Shown piece after piece: positions 1 to 5,021 of a stretch of 7,495 nt of DNA (position 1 is its first letter; every line of letters begins with the position of its first letter). Made by a program: the position numbers and the translations under genes. The stretch comes from Lachnospiraceae bacterium UBA4711 (GTDB lineage Bacteria > Bacillota > Clostridia > Lachnospirales > Lachnospiraceae): the NCBI GenBank assembly GCA_002404515.1, contig DHJV01000072.1:1-7495 (forward strand). The letters run 5' to 3'. Below the pieces are notes generated by a model. It was not told the DNA's origin, searched no databases, and worked only from the letters and a program-made list of their open reading frames with translations.

Positions 1-18
1 GAAAGGCGGATTATAAAA

Positions 19-240
19 ATGAAGACATTGAATCAGGTAAAAGTAGGGGAGACCGTAAAGGTAACAAAAATTGCTGGTGAAGGACCTATTAAGAGAAGAA
101 TCATGGATATGGGTATCACAAAGGGCATTGAGATCTACGTGCGCAAGGTAGCTCCACTTGGAGATCCGGTTGAAATTACAGTTCGTAATTATGAGTTGTC
201 TGTTCGTAAGGCAGATGCTGCAATTATCGAAGTAGAGTAA
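19..240 (+). CDS. feoA: FeoA, ferrous iron transport accessory protein
   Basis: A 73-residue cytoplasmic protein of the FeoA family, a small SH3-like beta-barrel that assists FeoB in Fe(II) uptake, probably by contacting its cytosolic GTPase part. Visible family features are the opening VGETVKVTKI strand (about residues 9-18), the central RRIMDMGITKG segment (about 26-36) that matches the usual R-L-x-D-M-G-hydrophobic-x-x-G pattern, and a C-terminal run of short beta-strands ending in IIEVE. The length is normal for stand-alone FeoA. The ATG is preceded by a purine-rich AAAGGCGG (3-10) at usable spacing. feoB starts 42 bp after the stop, so the two are very likely co-transcribed. The operon promoter, and any second feoA copy, would lie left of the window. 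Identity is secure from sequence pattern plus the feoB neighbour. Confidence 0.95.
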   Translation: MKTLNQVKVGETVKVTKIAGEGPIKRRIMDMGITKGIEIYVRKVAPLGDPVEITVRNYELSVRKADAAIIEVE

Positions 241-282
241 TCACCCAATGTCAGGGAATGTAAAAAGATAAGGAGAGAAATC

Positions 283-2787
283 ATGGCAATTACAATTGCA
301 CTCGCAGGTAACCCGAACTGCGGTAAAACGACATTGTTTAACGCCTTGACCGGCGCAAACCAGTATGTTGGTAACTGGCCAGGTGTTACGGTAGAAAAAA
401 AGGAAGGTAAGTTAAAGGGACATAAAGATGTAGCCATCATGGACTTACCTGGTATTTATTCTCTTTCTCCATATACATTGGAGGAAGTTGTAGCAAGAAA
501 TTATCTGATCGGTGAACATCCGGATGCAATCATCAATATCATTGATGGTACGAACCTGGAGCGTAACCTGTATCTGTCCACACAGATCATCGAGCTTGGA
601 ATCCCGGTTGTTATGGCTGTCAACATGATGGATGTAGTCAGAAAGAGCGGCGATAAGATCGATATCAAGGCACTTTCCAACGCACTTGGTTGTGAAGTCG
701 TTGAGATCTCCGCTTTGAAGGGCGAAGGAATCAAGGAAGCTGCTGACAAGGCAGTTGCAGCAGCAAAGGAAAAGAAAGCAGTTGCACGTGTACACAAGTT
801 TGATGATGCAGTGGAAGCGGCTATCGATGCAGTTGAGGCAAAACTGGATGATTCCGTTGCAGAAGCACAGAAGCGTTTCTTCGCAATCAAGGTTCTGGAG
901 AAGGATAGCAAGATTGGCGATCAGCTGAAAAATGTTCCGGATGTATCTGCTGAGATCAAGACACTGGAAGATAAGTTCGACGACGATACAGAGTCAATCG
1001 TGACAAGTGAGCGTTATGCTTACATTTCTTCTATCATTGGTAAATGCTTGAAAAAGGCAAAGTCAGGAAAGAAGCTTTCTGTATCTGATAAGATCGATAA
1101 GATCGTAACAAACCGTATTTTGGCACTTCCTATTTTTGCACTTGTCATGTTCTTAGTATATTACATTGCAATGCAGACCGTTGGTGCTGCAGCAACTGAC
1201 TGGACAAACGATAACCTGTTTGGTGATGGTTTCCATTTGTTCGGCATGGAGAAAAATGACGATGGTGTTGCTTACAGTGACGATGCAGACGCTTATTCAG
1301 AGGCAATGCAGGTAATCAATGGTTTCATTTCCTATGGTGAAGAAAATGGTGTAGAAGTTGGCGATATTGCGGATGCGTTGGATGCTGAATCCGATGATTT
1401 TGATCCGGCAAATGCTGCAAAGGCTGCTGACGAACTGCTGACAGTATTTGATGCAGATACAACAGCAACATATCTTGTGGAAGATGAAGAGACACTGGCA
1501 ACGGATGAGACAGAGTCTACCTATGCAGATCTGCAGAGCGCAGTTGATACATACAAGTCTTATGGTTGTGAAGAACCAGATCCGGCAGATTATGGTGTAT
1601 TTATTCCTTCTATCCCGGATCTTGCAACAAAGGGACTTGAGAAAGCACATTGTGCAGAGTGGTTACAGGGATTGATCGTTGATGGTATTATCGCCGGTGT
1701 TGGTGCGGTACTTGGTTTCGTACCTCAGATGCTGGTACTGTTCATCCTCCTTGCAATTCTGGAGTACTGTGGATACCTTGCCCGTGTTGCATTCATCATG
1801 GACCGTATCTTCCGTAAGTTTGGTTTGTCTGGTAAGTCCTTTATCCCAATGCTTGTAGGTATGGGATGTGGTGTTCCAGGTATCATGGCTTCTCGTACAA
1901 TTGAGAACGAGAAAGACCGTCGTATGACAATTATGACAACAACCTTTATCCCTTGTGGTGCAAAGGTTCCGTTTATCGCAATGATCGCTGGTGCTATCTT
2001 CAACGGCTCCGCAATCATTTCAACCGGTGCTTACTTCATCGGTGTTATTACAATCATCTGTTCAGGTATCATCCTGAAGAAGACAAAGATGTTTGCTGGT
2101 GATACATCTCCATTCGTTATGGAGCTTCCAGCTTACCACTGGCCAAAGGTTGGCGCAGTTCTCCGCAGCATGTGGGAGCGTGGCTGGTCCTTCATCAAGA
2201 AGGCTGGTACAATCATCCTTCTTTCTACAATCGTTGTATGGTTCACAACATACTTCGGATGGGTTGACGGAAGCTTTGGAATGCTTTCAGAGGACCAGAT
2301 GGACTACAGTATCCTTGCTAAGATCGGTAATGCAATCTGCTGGATCTTCAAGCCACAGGGCTGGGGCAACTGGCAGGCAACTGTTGCAAGTGTAACCGGA
2401 CTTGTAGCAAAGGAGAATATTGTTGGTACTATGGGTATCCTGTACGGTGGCGGAGACACAACCGTTTACCAGACACTGGCAAGCAAGTTTACAGAGCCAA
2501 GTGGTTTGTCATTCCTGTTGTTCAACCTTCTCTGTGCTCCATGTTTTGCAGCAATGGGTGCAATCAAGAGAGAGATGAACAGTGCAAAGTGGTTCTGGTT
2601 CGCAATCGGATATCAGTGTGGTCTTGCTTATCTTGTATCACTTGTTGTATATCAGATTGGTATGCTCATCACAGCAGGTACATTTGGTGTAGGAACGGTT
2701 GTAGCGTTCATAATTATCGCCTTCTTCCTGTATATGCTGTTCAGACCGAACAAGAATGCACAGTTTGCAAAGATTAAGACAAACTAA
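283..2787 (+). CDS. feoB: FeoB, GTP-dependent ferrous iron transporter with acidic insertion
   Basis: An 834-residue inner-membrane Fe(II) importer. The N-terminal G domain shows G1 GNPNCGKT (9-16), G2 around T36 in PGVTVE, G3 DLPG (54-57), G4 NMMD (114-117) and G5 SAL (143-145). A helical, charged regulatory segment (about 160-265) follows. The membrane part starts near residue 279 (ILALPIFALVMFLVYYIA) and contains the two Gate-type regions, with GMGCGVPGIMASRTIEN (526-542), FIPCGAKVPF (555-564) and the later CAPCFAAMGAIKRE (751-764). The start has AAGGAG at 270-275, 7 nt upstream. Many FeoB proteins are roughly 650-780 aa. The excess here is an acidic stretch at about 311-455 between the first membrane helix and the next membrane block, expected outside the cytoplasm. 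Arginine is encoded almost only by CGT, unlike the mixed use in later genes, which suggests high expression. Function is certain; the role of the insertion is unknown. Confidence 0.98.
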   Translation: MAITIALAGNPNCGKTTLFNALTGANQYVGNWPGVTVEKKEGKLKGHKDVAIMDLPGIYSLSPYTLEEVVARNYLIGEHPDAIINIIDGTNLERNLYLSTQIIELGIPVVMAVNMMDVVRKSGDKIDIKALSNALGCEVVEISALKGEGIKEAADKAVAAAKEKKAVARVHKFDDAVEAAIDAVEAKLDDSVAEAQKRFFAIKVLEKDSKIGDQLKNVPDVSAEIKTLEDKFDDDTESIVTSERYAYISSIIGKCLKKAKSGKKLSVSDKIDKIVTNRILALPIFALVMFLVYYIAMQTVGAAATDWTNDNLFGDGFHLFGMEKNDDGVAYSDDADAYSEAMQVINGFISYGEENGVEVGDIADALDAESDDFDPANAAKAADELLTVFDADTTATYLVEDEETLATDETESTYADLQSAVDTYKSYGCEEPDPADYGVFIPSIPDLATKGLEKAHCAEWLQGLIVDGIIAGVGAVLGFVPQMLVLFILLAILEYCGYLARVAFIMDRIFRKFGLSGKSFIPMLVGMGCGVPGIMASRTIENEKDRRMTIMTTTFIPCGAKVPFIAMIAGAIFNGSAIISTGAYFIGVITIICSGIILKKTKMFAGDTSPFVMELPAYHWPKVGAVLRSMWERGWSFIKKAGTIILLSTIVVWFTTYFGWVDGSFGMLSEDQMDYSILAKIGNAICWIFKPQGWGNWQATVASVTGLVAKENIVGTMGILYGGGDTTVYQTLASKFTEPSGLSFLLFNLLCAPCFAAMGAIKREMNSAKWFWFAIGYQCGLAYLVSLVVYQIGMLITAGTFGVGTVVAFIIIAFFLYMLFRPNKNAQFAKIKTN

Positions 2788-2810
2788 TTCATAGTTTTTA
2801 AGAAAGATTG

Positions 2811-2839
2811 TATAGCACCGGAGAATATCCGGTGCTATA
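2811..2839 (+). terminator. 12-bp perfect stem-loop after feoB (weak terminator or processing site)
   Basis: Arms 2811-2822 and 2828-2839 are perfectly complementary over 12 bp (TATAGCACCGGA with TCCGGTGCTATA), with a 5-nt GAATA loop, 23 nt after the feoB stop. Only two T residues follow before the tract is broken, so this is not a canonical intrinsic terminator. It may cause partial termination, or protect the feoAB 3' end and set the ratio of the downstream small gene, which still lies on the same strand with its own strong ribosome binding site. The hairpin is seen directly; its role is inferred. Confidence 0.55.
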
Positions 2840-2881
2840 TTAAGTATGTGGGAATTGTGTTTGCAAATCATGGAAATAATA

Positions 2882-2919
2882 GGTGTAGAAGTTGTCCTTA
2901 AAACAATTTCATCTACGCC
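2882..2919 (+). other. Second stem-loop in the feoB to small-protein spacer
   Basis: GGTGTAG (2882-2888) pairs with CTACGCC (2913-2919) using one G-U pair. AAGTTGT (2889-2895) pairs with ACAATTT (2903-2909), also with one G-U pair. The result is a 14-bp stem with a 3-nt bulge (2910-2912) and a 7-nt loop. No T-tract follows, so it is not a terminator. It may be an RNA structure in the leader of the small Cys-rich protein gene. I saw no convincing promoter between the two stem-loops. Confidence 0.4.
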
Positions 2920-2976
2920 ATTGGTTTATATGGTTTGCAAATACAATAAATATTACCTTGCAAGGAGGTCGTGGAA

Positions 2977-3138
2977 ATGAATTTAGGTACATTTTTAATA
3001 TTATTGGTGGTTGTTGCAATTGTTGGTTTGGTAATTTGGGGCATGGTGAAAGATAAGCGTGCTGGTAAATCAACCTGTGGTGGTGATTGCAGTCACTGTG
3101 GAAGCGTCTGCCATGCACCGAAAAAGCCACAGAAATAA
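2977..3138 (+). CDS. FeoB-associated Cys-rich small membrane protein
   Basis: A 53-residue protein: MNLGTFLILLVVVAIVGLVI gives one N-terminal membrane helix (about residues 4-22). It is followed by a basic stretch (KDKRAGK, 25-31), then a Cys cluster with pattern CX3CX2CX3C (C34, C38, C41, C45) and a His (H46), and a short Lys/Pro-rich tail. This matches the FeoB-associated Cys-rich membrane protein family, often found right after feoB in Firmicutes. The positive-inside rule puts the Cys cluster in the cytoplasm, where it could bind Fe(II) or an iron-sulfur cluster and act in place of FeoC; that role is inference. AAGGAGG at 2962-2968 sits 8 nt before the ATG. It lies 189 bp after feoB with two hairpins between. 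No downstream terminator is evident before the strong one at 3333-3369. Confidence 0.9.
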   Translation: MNLGTFLILLVVVAIVGLVIWGMVKDKRAGKSTCGGDCSHCGSVCHAPKKPQK

Positions 3139-3219
3139 AGTAAACAAGCAGGGAAATCCGCAAGGAATATCCGCCAGTTAAGAATATTTATCAACAAGTG
3201 AAAAATATGAAAAAAGTAG

Positions 3220-3248
3220 TTGACTTTTTGGTTAGTTTACGCTAACAT
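3220..3248 (+). promoter_or_regulatory. Sigma-A-like promoter overlapping an operator
   Basis: TTGACT (3220-3225, 5 of 6 consensus) is followed after 17 nt by TAACAT (3243-3248, 4 of 6). A second possible -10, TACAAT (3248-3253), is too far away (22-nt spacer). Transcription would start near 3255 and meet the strong terminator at 3333-3369 with no credible protein gene between, so the unit probably makes a short RNA. An inverted repeat lies within the spacer and -10, and another sits just after the predicted start, so tight repression is likely. Confidence 0.6.
3231..3246. promoter_or_regulatory. Operator 1, GTTAG-N6-CTAAC
   Basis: A perfect 5-bp inverted repeat around a 6-nt centre (TTTACG) lies inside the promoter spacer and overlaps the -10 hexamer. 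The same arms with the same 6-nt gap recur at 3259-3274, exactly 28 bp downstream. Repeated dyads of this size fit a dimeric repressor; DtxR-like metalloregulators and TetR-like proteins are both possible. The proximity of feo makes an iron-dependent repressor attractive, but no regulator gene is in the window. Confidence 0.55.
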
Positions 3249-3255
3249 ACAATAT

Positions 3256-3277
3256 GTAGTTAGCGAGAACTAACTAC
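3256..3277. promoter_or_regulatory. Operator 2 / 5' hairpin, GTAGTTAG-N6-CTAACTAC
   Basis: A perfect 8-bp inverted repeat with a 6-nt centre (CGAGAA) contains the same GTTAG-N6-CTAAC core as operator 1. It begins at the predicted transcription start, so in RNA the same bases would form an 8-bp hairpin at the very 5' end. It could therefore serve as a DNA operator and as an RNA-stabilising stem. The symmetry is seen directly; the dual role is inferred. Confidence 0.6.
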
Positions 3278-3332
3278 AACGAAACATAAATTCGCGTACA
3301 TGGAATTTATAATCGACTCCTTTCTCTAACAG

Positions 3333-3369
3333 CCCCGCGCTACTCCACATAGCGCGGGGTAAATTTTTG
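3333..3369 (+). terminator. Strong intrinsic terminator
   Basis: CCCCGCGCTA (3333-3342) pairs perfectly with TAGCGCGGGG (3350-3359) around a 7-nt loop, followed by TAAATTTTTG. This is a classic GC-rich stem plus U-tract on the plus strand. The minus-strand side has no T-run, so it is unidirectional. It ends the predicted small RNA and would also stop any read-through from the feo cluster. Confidence 0.9.
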
Positions 3370-3372
3370 CGT

Positions 3373-3510
3373 GATAATCCCCCAAGCACATGCATCGATA
3401 CAAGCTTGCTTGTAATCGTATGCATGTATTTGGGGGATAACAGACACTGAGTCGGAGCAAAGCGGAGACGAAGTGGCTGCTATCTGCAGGCGATAGCCGG
3501 CAGGATTATC
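3373..3510. other. 138-nt multi-stem element (structured RNA or intergenic repeat)
   Basis: The ends GATAATCC (3373-3380) and GGATTATC (3503-3510) are perfect inverted repeats. Inside are three stems. A long hairpin (about 3377-3438) has arms sharing CCCAA, CATGCAT, CGAT and ACAAG around a CTTG loop. A 39-nt symmetrical hairpin (3441-3479) has every interior mismatch purine-purine. A stem GCTATC/GATAGC (3479-3497) follows. Together they could form a four-way junction closed by the 8-bp outer helix. The element lies after the terminator and before the rhomboid promoter, so no transcription unit clearly includes it. A dispersed non-coding repeat or a minus-strand RNA are both possible. Minus-strand reading gives a 68-codon open frame that looks spurious. 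Confidence 0.5.
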
Positions 3511-3640
3511 TCTGGAAATAAGGACAGTACATGCATCCGCTTGCAAGCAGATTGGATGAAAAAGTCAAAATGGGAAGAAATACTCCAACTAGAAGTCAGC
3601 GGGTAGAGAGAAGGCAGCGCTTATCAGGAGCAAGTTTGGG
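3511..3640. other. Intergenic stretch without a recognised gene
   Basis: Only one small feature stands out: a perfect 10-bp palindrome GCTTGCAAGC (3539-3548) flanked by CATCC (3534-3538) and GGATG (3554-3558). A CATGCAT copy just before it also occurs twice inside the upstream element, which suggests this piece may belong to the same repeat. From 3559 to 3640 I see nothing definable. Confidence 0.35.
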
Positions 3641-3669
3641 TTGCCTAGAATCGGAAGGTAGAATATAAT
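3641..3669 (+). promoter_or_regulatory. Promoter for the rhomboid protease gene
   Basis: TTGCCT (3641-3646) and a perfect TATAAT (3664-3669) are separated by 17 nt. Transcription would start around 3675-3677, giving a leader of roughly 48 nt to the ATG at 3724. This start site makes the upstream in-frame GTG at 3679 an unlikely initiation codon, because it would lie within a few bases of the RNA end. Confidence 0.75.
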
Positions 3670-3723
3670 GAGTGCAGTGTGAAAAAGCAGATGATGTGTA
3701 CAGGCGGAAAGGGGGATGGATAC

Positions 3724-4902
3724 ATGCAGCTAAGAAACGATGATGATATGGGACATCAGAGAAATTCTGGACCATATTACGGCATGCCGACGCAGAAATA
3801 TGAGAATCAGGATTCATATGGAAGACAGGATGTATATACGAACCAGAATCCATATGGATATGAGGAACCATATGTAGTTCATACGGTATCACCAGTTCAA
3901 CCGGTGCGTACGAAGCGGACAATCCCGATCATCACAATCCTGATTATTGTGGCGAATGTGGTTGCGGCAATTATGTGCATTGGAATCGACAACACATTTC
4001 AGCTTGCAGGAATCAATTATGAGTACATCACGGTGAATCATGAATACCGCCGTTTGATCTCGTATATGTTTATACACGCGGATTTTGAACATCTGGCAGG
4101 AAATATGGTTGCTTTGTTCCTGTTTGGTAAGCTGGTAGAAGAACGGCTTGGTTCTCTGCGGATGGCAATTATCTATTTTGGTTCCGGCATTGGTGCGGGT
4201 TTTCTTTCGATGGAGATCGCGCATAAACTGCATCCGGAGGACACGCGGTTTGCTGCGGGTGCATCCGGTGCTGTCTTTGGAATCATGTGCGCGGCTGTGT
4301 TCCTTCGTATTATGGGGCGGAAGAATGCGGAACGGAAAGATATGATAATCGCCATTGCACTTGTAATCGGATATGCAATTTATTCTGCAGGTGGCAATGT
4401 GGATATCTATGGTCATATCGGTGGCGCGATTGTCGGCGGTATTCTGGCGTTTGCACTAAATGTAAAGAAGTGGCATAATTTTACAGAAAATCAATTCTGT
4501 AAGGTCTTAGCGGTTTTAGCGACGATTGTGCTTTGCGTGATGGGCGTTGGTGAGGCACATATCGGCAAAGATCAGACGTCTCTGATGGATGAGAAGGTGA
4601 CTTATATTCGCGAACAGCCAGTAGCAGATTACGAGATGAATAGCTATGGAACAAAAACCTATGGTGAAGCTTTGGATGATTACTGTACAAATACGAAATG
4701 GGAATCTTTTACTGCAGAAAGTGGAGAACAGGTCGTAGAATTCAATGGAAAAGCGTATTATAAGGGAAGTGAGAAGCAGGTGCGTATCCAGTTTTTGATT
4801 ACGGGCGATTGTGAGTCTTATGAACTGACGTATTTTGCATTCGATGGCACGGCGTGCAGCTGGCAGCAGGTAGACGCATTTTTCAAGACAATATGTAAGT
4901 AA
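3724..4902 (+). CDS. Rhomboid-family intramembrane serine protease with C-terminal extra domain
   Basis: A 392-residue membrane protease. The ATG at 3724 was chosen because AAAGGGGG (3708-3715) sits 8 nt before it; the longer GTG start at 3679 lacks one. Residues 1-60 are a hydrophilic Tyr/Gly/Pro/Asn-rich tail with YG motifs. The rhomboid core follows: first helix TIPIITILIIVANVVAAI (66-83), HADFEHLAGN with H118, H123 and N127, the catalytic-serine motif GASG with S181, and GHIGG with H231 as the Ser-His dyad partner. A further helix lies near 264-276 (VLAVLATIVLCVM). About 100 residues after it form a soluble domain with KWESF, VVEFNG, YYKG and VRIQFLI, which is not part of the rhomboid fold. 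Substrates are unknown. It has its own promoter and stands alone between non-coding stretches. Confidence 0.93.
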   Translation: MQLRNDDDMGHQRNSGPYYGMPTQKYENQDSYGRQDVYTNQNPYGYEEPYVVHTVSPVQPVRTKRTIPIITILIIVANVVAAIMCIGIDNTFQLAGINYEYITVNHEYRRLISYMFIHADFEHLAGNMVALFLFGKLVEERLGSLRMAIIYFGSGIGAGFLSMEIAHKLHPEDTRFAAGASGAVFGIMCAAVFLRIMGRKNAERKDMIIAIALVIGYAIYSAGGNVDIYGHIGGAIVGGILAFALNVKKWHNFTENQFCKVLAVLATIVLCVMGVGEAHIGKDQTSLMDEKVTYIREQPVADYEMNSYGTKTYGEALDDYCTNTKWESFTAESGEQVVEFNGKAYYKGSEKQVRIQFLITGDCESYELTYFAFDGTACSWQQVDAFFKTICK

Positions 4903-4910
4903 TTTTATAC

Positions 4911-4989
4911 TTGTGCAACATAGCAGATGTATATGATTGTGTAGAATTGGTAATTTCTGCACAATAAATAAACTGTATCAGTTGCACAA
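4911..4989 (+). promoter_or_regulatory. pfkA leader with nested TTGTGCA/TGCACAA inverted repeats
   Basis: Outer arms TTGTGCAAC (4911-4919) and GTTGCACAA (4981-4989) are perfectly complementary. Inside them ATTGTGTAGAA (4936-4946) pairs with TTCTGCACAAT (4955-4965) over 11 bp with one G-U pair and an 8-nt loop. The motif TTGTG(C/T)A or its complement thus occurs four times in 79 bp. It could be paired operators for a repressor or a long folded leader RNA. A weak promoter (TTGTGC 4911-4916, 15 nt, TATGAT 4932-4937) overlaps the left half. No T-tract follows, so it is not a rhomboid-gene terminator. Confidence 0.45.
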
Positions 4990-5021
4990 TTGATAATGAA
5001 TAATCCGGAGGATAAGACAAA

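Larger units (their letters stand above)
3255..3369 (+). ncRNA. Candidate small regulatory RNA next to the feo cluster
   Basis: The predicted transcript runs from the promoter start (about 3255) to the intrinsic terminator, about 115 nt. It contains three consecutive perfect hairpins: 3256-3277 (8 bp), 3286-3310 (ATAAATTC with GAATTTAT, 9-nt loop) and 3333-3359 (10 bp, terminator). The 22-nt linker 3311-3332 is predicted unpaired and holds a pyrimidine tract CTCCTTTCTCT (3317-3327) containing CTCCTT, the complement of AAGGAG. That is the usual design of Gram-positive trans-acting small RNAs that block ribosome binding sites. The only in-frame peptide is nine codons from the ATG at 3300, with no ribosome binding site. 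No known RNA family was recognised. It could instead be a remnant leader whose gene has been lost. Confidence 0.55.

Noticed and set aside
3300..3329. Nine-codon peptide inside the candidate small RNA
   Set aside because: No ribosome binding site, its start codon lies in a predicted hairpin loop, and it is too short to judge; a dual-function RNA is not supported.
3340..3546. 68-codon minus-strand open frame over the terminator and structured element
   Set aside because: It runs through the terminator stem and the hairpins, has no ribosome binding site that I can see, and its composition reflects the inverted repeats. Treated as spurious.
3373..3560. CRISPR array or IS element explanation for the repeats
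   Set aside because: The repeats are inverted, not regularly spaced direct repeats, and no transposase or target-site duplication is visible.
3679..3723. Upstream GTG start for the rhomboid gene
   Set aside because: It would lie within a few bases of the predicted transcription start and lacks a ribosome binding site, while the ATG at 3724 has AAAGGGGG at 8 nt.
3889..4416. Long minus-strand open frame (175 codons) opposite the rhomboid gene
   Set aside because: It is a shadow of the rhomboid reading frame with no family features; the plus-strand frame has catalytic motifs and membrane helices.
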